Shown here: positions 24,007-32,301 of the stretch, one piece after another
How the letters are laid out: every line of letters starts with the position of its first letter
Numbering within the stretch: the stretch's first letter is position 1
NCBI GenBank assembly: GCA_040766135.1
Contig: JAXGRA010000016.1
Location: forward strand, 1 to 52,521
Length of the DNA: 52,521 nt
Direction: 5' to 3'
Source of the DNA: JAGVSV01 sp040766135
Lineage (GTDB): Bacteria; Bacillota; Clostridia; Christensenellales; Aristaeellaceae
Notes under the pieces: generated by a model
Seen by the model: only the letters and a program-made list of their open reading frames with translations
Told to the model about the DNA's origin: nothing
The model's database searches: none
Translations under genes and position numbers: made by a program

Positions 24007-25140
24007 ATGACCCTGTATGAAATTGCCCGCCCCGGCGACGAAGAGGAAATCCTTGATTTTGCCAATCTGGTATTCAGCCAGGCGTACCGGCCGCACGACT
24101 TTCGGGCGCTGCTGCCCAAGGTATATGCAAAAAAAGAGTTTGCGGATTATCATGTCGTTGCCCGGCAGAATGGTCGCATCTGTGCTTTGGTGGGCGTATG
24201 GCCCATGACTTTCCGGGTGATGGAGGGTATTGACTTAAAGCTGGGCTATGTGGGCACGGTGTCGGTGCATTCCTATCACCGCGGCGAAGGGCATATGCAA
24301 AAACTGATGCCCATGGCGATAGAACGTAGCCGCCAAGCTGGCATTGATCTGATGAGTTTGGGCGGCCAGCGTCAGCGCTATCGCTACTTTGGCTTTGAGC
24401 AGGGCGGTCAGCGCCTTAGCTTTGACGTAACCGCCACCAACATGCGGCATGATTTTCCGCATGTAGATACCAGCCGGTATACTTTTTCAAAACTAAGTGA
24501 AGAGGACGGTACCATGGACAAGGCGCGTACACTATATGCACGCGAGTGTTTGACCGGTCAGCGCGATGGCGCAGCCTTTGCAGAGGCCCTGACTAGCTGG
24601 GAGGGCAAGGCGATAGCCATCAAACAGGATGGCGAGTTTGTGGGCTACTTTTACACGGTGGGGGACAGTATAAGTGAATGGCTGCTGACGGATTTGGCGT
24701 TGCTGGGGCCTGTGCTTAAAGCCTACCTGAAGTGTAATGGGCTGGAGCAGGTGCGCATTTCTGTGCCTGGGCATGAGCCTGAGCGCATACGCGCACTGGA
24801 TGCCTTTGCAGAGAGGTGTTCCTTGAGCAATGCGGGCATGTATCGGGTGCTGAACTGGCCGCGCGTGCTGTCAGCGCTTATGACGTTTAAAAAAGAACGG
24901 TTCGGGTTAAATCCCGGAACCGCCGACATGGCCATTGAAGGGGAAGGAGCCTACCGCATTACCGTTACGGATAAGGGCGTGGATGTAGTACAAATCGAAA
25001 ATACCGAAGTGCCCGCGCTCACACCCATACAGGCGGTGGGGCTGGTGTTTTCACTGCCCAACCGCATGGGACGCGCCCAGGATGCGTGGAACGATTGGTT
25101 CCCGCTGCCGCTTAACGTTCCTCAGCCGGATTGCTTTTGA
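24007..25140 (+). CDS. Eis-like GNAT N-acetyltransferase
   Basis: 377 residues with AACGGAGG upstream. Residues 1-150 form a GNAT domain with the acetyl-CoA loop in HSYHRGEGHMQKLM. A second GNAT-like region and a C-terminal sterol-carrier-like domain follow, as in Eis-type enzymes. Other members acetylate aminoglycosides or peptides. The substrate here is unknown. The 3' end overlaps the convergent TetR gene by 29 nt. Confidence 0.87.
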   Translation: MTLYEIARPGDEEEILDFANLVFSQAYRPHDFRALLPKVYAKKEFADYHVVARQNGRICALVGVWPMTFRVMEGIDLKLGYVGTVSVHSYHRGEGHMQKLMPMAIERSRQAGIDLMSLGGQRQRYRYFGFEQGGQRLSFDVTATNMRHDFPHVDTSRYTFSKLSEEDGTMDKARTLYARECLTGQRDGAAFAEALTSWEGKAIAIKQDGEFVGYFYTVGDSISEWLLTDLALLGPVLKAYLKCNGLEQVRISVPGHEPERIRALDAFAERCSLSNAGMYRVLNWPRVLSALMTFKKERFGLNPGTADMAIEGEGAYRITVTDKGVDVVQIENTEVPALTPIQAVGLVFSLPNRMGRAQDAWNDWFPLPLNVPQPDCF

Positions 25141-25702
25141 CGTATCCCATGCTGCGGGAAACCAGCTCCTGTGCGATGGTGGATACCATATCAGGATGCT
25201 CGCGCATGCCGCCGTCCATCCACTTGCGGATGATGCCGGCAAACCCATGCACGATATAGTCATACACATACTCACGGCCAATGTCGCTTTCGGAGGGGAA
25301 AACATCCCAGACCTCCTGTTGCGTAGGACGATTGGCAATCAATATATGCCGTAAAAACGCCGTGCCGTCGGTGCGGAACAGCGCTTGACAGGGCTCCATG
25401 TTTTCCTGAATATAGCGCAGCACGGATTGCGTTACCTGGAATACCTGTGCCGAATCGTTCAGCGGCAGAAAGGGCTGTACCAGAGAGGTGATTTCTTCTA
25501 CCACGCTGGTTTCAAGCGCCTGATACAGATCATTGATGTCCTTGTAATGCAGATAAAAAGTACCCCGGTTTATGTTTGCAGCCTCGGTCAACTCCCGTAC
25601 CGTAATGTACGGGAGTTCTTGTTGCTGCAACTTGATAACCAGCTGCTTTTGCAGCAGGCGTCTGGTGCGCAAGGTACGCTTGTCTGTTTTCTGTGTTTGC
25701 AC
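25112..25702 (-). CDS. TetR/AcrR-family regulator
   Basis: 196 residues. The N-terminal helix-turn-helix contains ITVRELTEAANINRGTFYLH, a typical TetR recognition helix. The C-terminal ligand/dimer domain resembles the TetR_C type of DhaS-like regulators. It is transcribed divergently from the RND exporter with overlapping promoters, so local repression of both genes is likely. The 3' end overlaps the GNAT gene by 29 nt. Confidence 0.92.
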   Translation of the reverse strand: MQTQKTDKRTLRTRRLLQKQLVIKLQQQELPYITVRELTEAANINRGTFYLHYKDINDLYQALETSVVEEITSLVQPFLPLNDSAQVFQVTQSVLRYIQENMEPCQALFRTDGTAFLRHILIANRPTQQEVWDVFPSESDIGREYVYDYIVHGFAGIIRKWMDGGMREHPDMVSTIAQELVSRSMGYVKSNPAEER

Positions 25703-25729
25703 GGTGGTTTCGCCCCTTTCCTAATAGGC

Positions 25730-25758
25730 AGTATTCATCAAAATATTACAAAAGTCAA
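25730..25758 (-). promoter_or_regulatory. Promoter of the TetR gene
   Basis: Minus strand: TTGACT (25758-25753), a 17-nt spacer and AATACT (25735-25730). It abuts the divergent exporter promoter. Confidence 0.6.
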
Positions 25759-25787
25759 TTGCATTTTAGACAGGTGTACATTATAAT
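25759..25787 (+). promoter_or_regulatory. Promoter of the RND exporter operon
   Basis: TTGCAT (25759-25764), a 17-nt spacer and TATAAT (25782-25787). Confidence 0.8.
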
Positions 25788-25804
25788 GCTGGAGTATAAG
25801 AAAG

Positions 25805-25818
25805 TGAACGCGTGTTCA
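25805..25818 (+). promoter_or_regulatory. Candidate TetR operator
   Basis: TGAACGCGTGTTCA is a near-perfect palindrome with TGAAC/GTTCA arms. It sits about 10-20 nt downstream of the predicted exporter start point, where a repressor would block elongation or initiation. Assignment to the adjacent TetR protein rests on position only. Confidence 0.5.
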
Positions 25819-25856
25819 GAACTTCGCCGGTCACTTCGGCTGAGAAAGGTTGTAGT

Positions 25857-27914
25857 ATGGATCGATTCCGTGATGGCGTAATCAAACACCGCAAGGCGAT
25901 TTTGTTAGGTGTGTTGGTCGTTTCCATAATCTGTGCGTATTTAATGACCTTTGTGAACATTGAGTACGATCTAAGCAGCTATTTGCCTAAAAATGCTCCT
26001 ACCAGCCGTGCGCTGCTTGTGTTGGGCGATCAGCAGGTGCCCAACCTGCGCACGTACATTCCCAACATCACACCGCGCAAGGCCCTTGTGGTTAAACAGC
26101 AGCTATCGGATATAGATGGCGTGCAGGATGTGCTGTGGCTGGATGACATGCTGGACATACAGACGCTGCCGTGGGAGATGATTCCCGAAAGCGCGCGCGC
26201 GCCCTACTATCAGAATGGCGGTGCGCTGTACCAGATGACGGTGGCACAGGGTGAAGCTGAAGGCGTGCTGCAGCACATTCGTGATACCTGGCCTGGCACG
26301 CTGTTTCAGGGCGATGCCGCCAACAGTGCGCGGCTGTCTGGCGTTTCCATGGGGGAAATCGCCTCCATTATGTACTATGTGCTGCCATTGGTGCTGCTGA
26401 TTTTGTTAGTATCTACCCGGCACTGGTTTGAACCCATCCTGTTTTTGATAACCATCGGGGTGGCCATCGTCATTAACGAGGGTACCAATATTTTCCTTGG
26501 CAGCGTGTCCTTTGTTACCCAGGCGTGCTCCGCCGTGCTGCAATTGGCCGTGTCCATTGACTATGCGGTGTTTTTGCTGCACAAGTTCGACCATCTGCGC
26601 GCGCAGGGGGTCGAACCTGAAACTGCCATGAAACAAACCATGAAAACCGAGGCCTCCACCATTGCCGCCAGCGCCATGACCACGGTGTTTGGTTTCCTGG
26701 TGCTGGTGTTCATGGACTTTACCATTGGCATGGATATGGGCATCGTGCTGGCCAAGGGTGTGCTGCTGAGCTACCTGTCGGTCATGATATTCCTTCCGGC
26801 GCTTGCTATTACCAGCATCAAAATCATCGATAAAACCGCTCACCGCAACCTGATGCCATCGTTTAAGCGCTTTGGCAAGGCTGTTATCAAGCGCGGCCTG
26901 CCGTTGGGTTTGGTTGTGCTGCTGTTGGTACCCATTGCCTTTATGGGACAGCAGCGCAATAATTTCCTGTATGGCACAGCCGCCATGCATGCCGAAGATT
27001 CCCCTGTTAAGCAGGAGGCGCGTGCCATTGATGAAGTGTTTGGCCGCAGCCTGCCCATGCTGTTGCTGGTGCCAGGGGGACAGCCTGGCACGCTCAACGA
27101 ACTGACAAACACGCTGTCCGAGCTGCCCGGCATTACGGCGGTGATTTCCTATAGTACCATGGCGGGTTCGCAAATCCCGCGCGAGGTGCTGCCCGATGCT
27201 GCGACCAGTCAACTTTCGCAGGGTGAATATGACCGCATTATATTAAATGCCGATACCAATGATGAAGGCCCAGAGGCTTTTGCCTTGGTGGAAGCCGTGC
27301 GCAACGCTGCCCAGGCTGTCGTTGGTGATAACTATCATTTGATCGGTGAGAGCGTTGTCAATTATGACCTGAAAGAGAGCATCACCGGCGATTCGCTGGA
27401 GGTGCTGCTGCTGGGCATCCTGGCCATAGGCATGGTGTTGCTGCTTACGTTTAAAAATGCGTTGCTGCCATTCGTGCTGCTGATTGTGCTGGAAGGCGCC
27501 ATATGGATCAATATGTCCATTCCATACTTCTTTGGCAGTGATTTAAACTACGTCGGTTACCAGATTGTCAGCTCCGTGCAGCTGGGTGCTACCATTGACT
27601 ATGCCATATTGCTTACCCAGCGGTACATTGAGGCGCGGCGCGAGCTGCCCAAGCGCCAGGCTGCGGCACAGGCGCTGTCGCGCGCCACCGGCTCTATCCT
27701 GCCGCCGGCTTCCATCCTTACCATTGCCGGATATATGCTGAGCATCGTGGTAACCTCCAACGGCATCATCAGCCAGATGGGGGAAATCATCGGGCGCGGC
27801 GCGCTGATGTCAGCGATCATGGTGTTGCTGGTGCTGCCGCAGGTACTTACGTGGGTGGACAAACCCATCCAGAAAGCGTTCTTTGGGAAAACCAGGGAGG
27901 AATTTGTAAAATGA
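25857..27914 (+). CDS. RND/MMPL-family exporter
   Basis: 685 residues from ATG 25857. The fold is a pseudo-duplicated RND transporter: an N-terminal helix, a large extracytoplasmic domain, about five helices (190-360), then the same arrangement again. Both halves keep the MMPL signature around a helix-4 Asp: SIDYAVFLLHKFD and TIDYAILLTQRYIEARR. Such proteins export lipids or hydrophobic drugs using the proton gradient. It overlaps the next gene by 4 nt (ATGA) and is divergent from a TetR gene, a standard inducible-efflux layout. The substrate is unknown. Confidence 0.92.
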   Translation: MDRFRDGVIKHRKAILLGVLVVSIICAYLMTFVNIEYDLSSYLPKNAPTSRALLVLGDQQVPNLRTYIPNITPRKALVVKQQLSDIDGVQDVLWLDDMLDIQTLPWEMIPESARAPYYQNGGALYQMTVAQGEAEGVLQHIRDTWPGTLFQGDAANSARLSGVSMGEIASIMYYVLPLVLLILLVSTRHWFEPILFLITIGVAIVINEGTNIFLGSVSFVTQACSAVLQLAVSIDYAVFLLHKFDHLRAQGVEPETAMKQTMKTEASTIAASAMTTVFGFLVLVFMDFTIGMDMGIVLAKGVLLSYLSVMIFLPALAITSIKIIDKTAHRNLMPSFKRFGKAVIKRGLPLGLVVLLLVPIAFMGQQRNNFLYGTAAMHAEDSPVKQEARAIDEVFGRSLPMLLLVPGGQPGTLNELTNTLSELPGITAVISYSTMAGSQIPREVLPDAATSQLSQGEYDRIILNADTNDEGPEAFALVEAVRNAAQAVVGDNYHLIGESVVNYDLKESITGDSLEVLLLGILAIGMVLLLTFKNALLPFVLLIVLEGAIWINMSIPYFFGSDLNYVGYQIVSSVQLGATIDYAILLTQRYIEARRELPKRQAAAQALSRATGSILPPASILTIAGYMLSIVVTSNGIISQMGEIIGRGALMSAIMVLLVLPQVLTWVDKPIQKAFFGKTREEFVK

Positions 27915-28822
27915 AAAAACAGGTATTTGTTTTTCTAATGTGTGTGTTGGTGCTGCTAGCTTTTACAGCCAGTGCCCAAACCTACAAGGATGAAGTGATC
28001 TATGCGCTGTTGACGCCCGCGGGCGAAGTGACCGGCGTATATGTGGTCAATGGCTTTGAGACGGATACCGCCCAAGAAGTGACGGACTACGGCGTGTATA
28101 AGCAGGTTGTCAATCTGACCGGATCGGCGGATATTCCTTACAAGGATGGCGTTATTGCCCTCAGCCTGCCTGCAGGACGCTTCTTTTACCAGGGTGACCG
28201 CGAAACCAACGACCTGCCCTGGACGTTTGATATTTCCTATACGCTGGATGGCGCTGCCATTGCACCGGAGGATTTATCCGGTGTTACGGGGCATTTGGTC
28301 ATTACCTTTGCTGCCCAGTCTGTGGCCGGCATGGAGGCGTACACCGCAGGCACCACGCTGCAGGCGAGCATCACACTCAACGCCAGCAAATGCCTGAACA
28401 TCCAAGCCGACAAGGCCACCATGGCCTGGGCTGGCAACAACCTGACGCTGGCGTATGTGGTGCTGCCCGGTGCCGCGGCCTCCTATCAAATCAGTGCCGA
28501 TGTAACGGATTTTTCCATGCCCGGCATGCAAATTGCGGGCATCCGCATGGCCATGGACGCTGAGATGTATGAAAAGATGGCGCGTGAGCGCTTTGCCGAT
28601 ACGCCGCTGGCGGATGTGGCTGGCAATGCCATCAAAAGCTTTCTGGGCGAGATGCAGAATGCTACCATCACCTCCTTTGCTGACGCGCGTAACGAGGTGC
28701 GCAGCGTGCAGTTTGTGATGCTCACGCAGGAAATCAAAGAAAAACAGCCCGAACCTGCACCAACCGTGGCCCCCGAGGCCCAAACGCCCTGGACGCGGCT
28801 GGCTGCGTTGTTTGGAAGATAA
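27911..28822 (+). CDS. Secreted/extracytoplasmic protein coupled to the RND exporter
   Basis: 303 residues from ATG 27911, preceded by GGAGG at 27896-27900. A signal peptide covers about 1-22 and ends near TASAQ. The remainder is beta-rich (YALLTPAGEVTGVYVVNGF and similar strands), with a Pro/Glu-rich tail. There is no cysteine-type lipobox. It is translationally coupled to the exporter, so a partner role at the outer face is likely. Family not recognised with certainty. Confidence 0.8.
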   Translation: MKKQVFVFLMCVLVLLAFTASAQTYKDEVIYALLTPAGEVTGVYVVNGFETDTAQEVTDYGVYKQVVNLTGSADIPYKDGVIALSLPAGRFFYQGDRETNDLPWTFDISYTLDGAAIAPEDLSGVTGHLVITFAAQSVAGMEAYTAGTTLQASITLNASKCLNIQADKATMAWAGNNLTLAYVVLPGAAASYQISADVTDFSMPGMQIAGIRMAMDAEMYEKMARERFADTPLADVAGNAIKSFLGEMQNATITSFADARNEVRSVQFVMLTQEIKEKQPEPAPTVAPEAQTPWTRLAALFGR

Positions 28823-28894
28823 CCTCTTGCATGTTTAGCGCCTTCATCTGCGTTATATAGGCGGAACACCCAACGCGGAGGGCGGTGAGAAACT

Positions 28895-29464
28895 TTGGGA
28901 GAACTTCGGTCAAGCGCCGCTGCCTTTGAGCAGCTGGTCGCACCGTATGAAAAACAAGTATATTACCTATGCCTGCGCATGATGGGCAATACCCACGATG
29001 CGCAGGATTGCGCGCAGGATGCCATGCTGCGCGCTTTTCGTGCGTTCCATACTTTTCGGGGCGAGGCCAAGGTATCTACCTGGCTGTACACCATTGCGCA
29101 CCGTGCATGTGTGGATGCGTTGCGCGCGCGCAAGCCGCAGGTTTCGCTGAACACCCTGCAGGAGCAGGGCTGGGATGCGGAGGATACTGCCCCCACCCCG
29201 TACGCGCAGCTGGAGCAGCAGGAGCGCAAACGGCTGCTGGAACAGGCGCTTACCCAGTTGAATGAGGAGCAGCGCGCCGCCATTGTGCTGGTCGACCTGC
29301 AGGGCCTGCTCTATGACGAGGCCGCCCAGGTGTTGGACATCCCCGTGGGCACCCTCAAAAGCCGCATCGCGCGCGGGCGACAGGCACTGGCGCAACTGCT
29401 AAAAAATTACCGGGAACTTTTTGCACCTTCTTCCCGACCCAATATCGAAAGGGAGGGTAAATGA
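28895..29464 (+). CDS. ECF RNA polymerase sigma factor
   Basis: 189 residues starting at TTG 28895, with GGTGAG upstream. Region 2 contains DAQDCAQDAMLRAFRAFHTFRGEA and STWLYTIAHR; region 4 contains LVDLQGLLYDEAAQVLDIPVGTLKSR, split by a short Gln/Glu linker. It directs RNA polymerase to stress or envelope promoters. The stop overlaps the anti-sigma gene (ATGA). Confidence 0.95.
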   Translation: MGELRSSAAAFEQLVAPYEKQVYYLCLRMMGNTHDAQDCAQDAMLRAFRAFHTFRGEAKVSTWLYTIAHRACVDALRARKPQVSLNTLQEQGWDAEDTAPTPYAQLEQQERKRLLEQALTQLNEEQRAAIVLVDLQGLLYDEAAQVLDIPVGTLKSRIARGRQALAQLLKNYRELFAPSSRPNIEREGK

Positions 29465-30678
29465 TGAACTGTACACAATGGCACGCCCTCCTGGACGCGC
29501 ACCTAGCAGGCTCTCTGACCCCGGCGCAGCAAAAGGACTTTGAAGCCCATTTAAATGTCTGTGACGATTGTCAGCACCTGTACACCGTGCGCATGGATTG
29601 CCGGATGCTGGATGACGCAGCCGAGGTACCCGCGCTGTTTGCGTCCAGCTGGCGGCAACAAGTCAAACGGGAGGAAGAGATTATGCAGGAACCCAATCAA
29701 CTACCCGTCCGCAGACGGAAATTCCTAAACCGCCCCTGGCTGCGTGTAGCATCCATTGCAGCCGCGCTGTTGGTAATGGTAGGCGGTTCGCTGACCTTGG
29801 GCCGCCAGCTGGGCATGCAGCAACGCGCTACTGATGCGAGCTATGACTATGCCGCCGGCTACAGCATGCCCTACCAGGAATGGGCTGGCACCCCGGGCCT
29901 GAACAGCAAGCAGGCGATGGCACCTGCCGAAATGGAAATGGCGGCCGACCGCAGCGCCCCGCAAAGCGTTGCGCGCGAAGAAGCGAGCGCAACGCCGCGC
30001 GCAGCCACGCGTATTATCCGTACTGCTTCCCTGACGCTGAGCACGCGCAGCTTTGATACCGACCTGGCTGCACTGGAAACAAAGCTGCTTGCGCTGGGCG
30101 GCTACGTGGAAAACATCGACCTGAGCACCCAAACCCGTGCCCGGCGCAATGCCGACATGCGGCTGCGCGTTCCGGTGGATGCGCTGGATGCCTTCTTAGA
30201 ACAGCTCAAGGGCATGGGGCAGCTGTTGTCTTACAACGAATCGGCCCAGGATGTCAGCGAACAGTACGCCGATCTGGAAACCCGCCTGAAAACGCAGCAA
30301 AGCAAAATGCAGCGCCTGCAAGCGCTGCTGGAAAAAGCGGGATCGGTCAAAGACCTGCTGGAGATTGAGAACGAGGTAGCCAACACCCAGTATGAGTTGG
30401 ATTCGCTGACCGGTGCGCTGCGCGGCTATGACAGCAAAATCAACTACGCTACACTGTGGCTGACGCTCCAGGAAGAAACCGTGCTTGAAGCCCAGGGACA
30501 GCCCGCACTGGGTGCGCGCATCCGCGCTGCGCTGGAGGATGTCTGGGCAGCAACCAAGGCCTTCTGCGAAGATGCTGCGGTGCTGGTGGTGGTATTGCTG
30601 CCCTTTGCGGCGGTGCTTGCTCTGGTAGTTTTCATCATCCGTATTTTTATCAAAAAACATGGGAGGAAAAACAAATGA
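29461..30678 (+). CDS. Anti-sigma zinc-finger protein fused to a DUF4349 domain
   Basis: 405 residues. The N-terminal zf-HC2 anti-sigma domain has H30, C34 and C37 in HLNVCDDC. A membrane helix follows near 92-113. The DUF4349 extracytoplasmic part (170-365) includes RIIRTASLTL, RLRVPVDALDAFL and a long coiled coil. A second membrane helix lies at about 375-398, and the tail is basic. The likely role is to hold the ECF sigma factor at the membrane and release it on an envelope signal sensed by DUF4349. The fusion of sensor and anti-sigma domain in one chain is direct evidence of coupling. It overlaps both neighbours by 4 nt. Confidence 0.92.
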   Translation: MMNCTQWHALLDAHLAGSLTPAQQKDFEAHLNVCDDCQHLYTVRMDCRMLDDAAEVPALFASSWRQQVKREEEIMQEPNQLPVRRRKFLNRPWLRVASIAAALLVMVGGSLTLGRQLGMQQRATDASYDYAAGYSMPYQEWAGTPGLNSKQAMAPAEMEMAADRSAPQSVAREEASATPRAATRIIRTASLTLSTRSFDTDLAALETKLLALGGYVENIDLSTQTRARRNADMRLRVPVDALDAFLEQLKGMGQLLSYNESAQDVSEQYADLETRLKTQQSKMQRLQALLEKAGSVKDLLEIENEVANTQYELDSLTGALRGYDSKINYATLWLTLQEETVLEAQGQPALGARIRAALEDVWAATKAFCEDAAVLVVVLLPFAAVLALVVFIIRIFIKKHGRKNK

Positions 30679-31379
30679 AACGCACGATAATCCTGATTCT
30701 GATAGCAACCCTTATGCTAAGCCTGTCTTTGCCCGCATGGGCTGAGGATGCCCCTACGGTGGCGGTTACCGGTAATGCTACGGTGTCGCTGATGGCTGAT
30801 ACCGCAACCATCTGGATAGGTGCCTCCACGCGAAAAGATAGTGTGGCTCAGGCGCAAAGTGAAAATGACAGCATCATGACCGCTGTGCTGGCCGCGCTGC
30901 TGAAGGCTGGTATCCCGCAGGAGGACATTGCTACCAGCATGTACGACATCAATGTTATCCAGCCTGATCCCTATGGCTCGTGGGCGAAAGATAATCCCCA
31001 GTATGAAGTGTCCAATGTGTTGTTTGTTACCATCAGGGATTTAAAGGTATTAAGCGCTGCTATTGACGCAGCCAGCACTGCCGGTGCCAACAATATCTAC
31101 GGCTTATCCTTTGCCAGCAGCAAAAATCAGGAAGCGTACGACCGGGCGTTGGAGCGTGCGGTGGAGGACGCCGCCCGCAAGGCCCATGTGCTGGCCAAGG
31201 CCACAGGCAAGGAATTGGGCGATGTCGTATCCATCGGCAACGAGCAGCTGTACGGCGGCGCTTACGGCATCATGAACAGCATGGATATGATGTCGCGGAA
31301 AGAATCAGGGGCGGTTATTGTGTCCGGCGATGTGTCGGTCAGTGCTAACATTACAATAACTTATAAACTCAAGTGGTAA
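30675..31379 (+). CDS. SIMPL-domain (DUF541) exported protein
   Basis: 234 residues with a signal peptide cleaved near AWAED. The rest is a SIMPL domain: VAVTGNATVSLMADTATIWIGA at the start and ITITYKL at the end. Family members are periplasmic or surface proteins linked to oxidative or envelope stress, without a defined enzymatic activity. It is the last gene of the ECF operon, so it is plausibly a target or feedback component. Confidence 0.9.
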   Translation: MKRTIILILIATLMLSLSLPAWAEDAPTVAVTGNATVSLMADTATIWIGASTRKDSVAQAQSENDSIMTAVLAALLKAGIPQEDIATSMYDINVIQPDPYGSWAKDNPQYEVSNVLFVTIRDLKVLSAAIDAASTAGANNIYGLSFASSKNQEAYDRALERAVEDAARKAHVLAKATGKELGDVVSIGNEQLYGGAYGIMNSMDMMSRKESGAVIVSGDVSVSANITITYKLKW

Positions 31380-31397
31380 GCAATCTGTAACACAAAG

Positions 31398-31431
31398 CAG
31401 CCCGCCGGAACTGGCGGGCTGTATGCTTTTT
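31398..31431 (+). terminator. Terminator of the ECF sigma operon
   Basis: CAGCCCGCC (31398-31406) pairs with GGCGGGCTG (31413-31421), followed by TATGCTTTTT. Strong stem and adequate U-run. Confidence 0.88.
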
Positions 31432-31442
31432 GGAGAGGGATA

Positions 31443-32150
31443 TTATTTGCGTTGTGCAGCAGTTTTTACCAACCAGTCAAACAACCGCTGCGCATGAGGA
31501 TCTTGCTTGGCCAGGTTTTCCGGGTGCCACTGTACGGCGATGCCGGGATAGCCGTTTTGATATTCTACCGCTTCAATCAACCCATCGGGTGCGGTGGCGG
31601 AAGCGATTAATCCCTTGCCCAGCGTTTTGACGGCCTGGTGATGACGGCTGTTGACGCTCAATTCCTGTGTACCGGATACTTTATGGATTAAGCTGCCTTC
31701 GGATAACTTTACGGTGTGGATGGGGCCGATGCTGACTGAAAACTGCGCATGATCAATATCAGTGGGGTATTCGCTGGCGATATCCTGATACAGCGGGCCG
31801 CCCTCATACACGTTGACCAGCTGAACGCCCCGGCAAATGGCCAAAAAAGGGATGCCGCGCTTGATCACTTCGCCATAGGTATATAGTTCCTGACGGTCAC
31901 GCTCTGGGATAATCTCGCCGCATAAGGGGCGGGTTTCCTCGTTGTAATAGCTGGGTGCGATGTCTTCGCCGCCCGGGAAAATCATAGCGTCCACCAGATC
32001 TACCATAGCGTCCCAAGCCGGTTGCGAGTCCGTCAATGGGAAGAGTATCGGCAGCGCGCCTGCGCGCAGCACAGCGGTCATATAGTCGTTGGGGATGTTG
32101 ACGCGCTTCTTTTCGGGGTCCCAGTTGGTGCCGATGCCAATGGTAAGCAT
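31443..32150 (-). CDS. Class I glutamine amidotransferase-like hydrolase (peptidase C26, PuuD-like)
   Basis: 235 residues. The nucleophile is C106 in AICRGVQ, and the His/Glu of the triad are H209 and E211 in WHPE. FPGGEDI and EGGPLYQDI are typical of the gamma-glutamyl-gamma-aminobutyrate hydrolase group. Such enzymes release glutamate from gamma-glutamyl amides. The exact substrate is unknown, and no polyamine genes adjoin it. Confidence 0.9.
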   Translation of the reverse strand: MLTIGIGTNWDPEKKRVNIPNDYMTAVLRAGALPILFPLTDSQPAWDAMVDLVDAMIFPGGEDIAPSYYNEETRPLCGEIIPERDRQELYTYGEVIKRGIPFLAICRGVQLVNVYEGGPLYQDIASEYPTDIDHAQFSVSIGPIHTVKLSEGSLIHKVSGTQELSVNSRHHQAVKTLGKGLIASATAPDGLIEAVEYQNGYPGIAVQWHPENLAKQDPHAQRLFDWLVKTAAQRK

Positions 32151-32241
32151 GTGTGTGTCCTTTCATAAAGGCCAAAGGCCATTTTATACCAGTATATCAC
32201 AGAAAAGGCAGAGAATGTGCTTAATAATTCTGTAACAACTA

Positions 32242-32270
32242 TTTACAAATGAGAAATAGTTTGATACAAT
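32242..32270 (+). promoter_or_regulatory. Promoter of the peptidoglycan-binding protein gene
   Basis: TTTACA (32242-32247), a 17-nt spacer and TACAAT (32265-32270), about 32 nt before the GTG start. Confidence 0.78.
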
Positions 32271-32301
32271 CGCACCATCAACACAAAGGGAGGGCGTCAG
32301 C

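Noticed and set aside
26406..27212. 268-residue minus-strand frame inside the RND exporter
   Set aside because: The opposite strand encodes conserved MMPL motifs; the frame is rich in His/Gln/Gly as expected for antisense of membrane codons.
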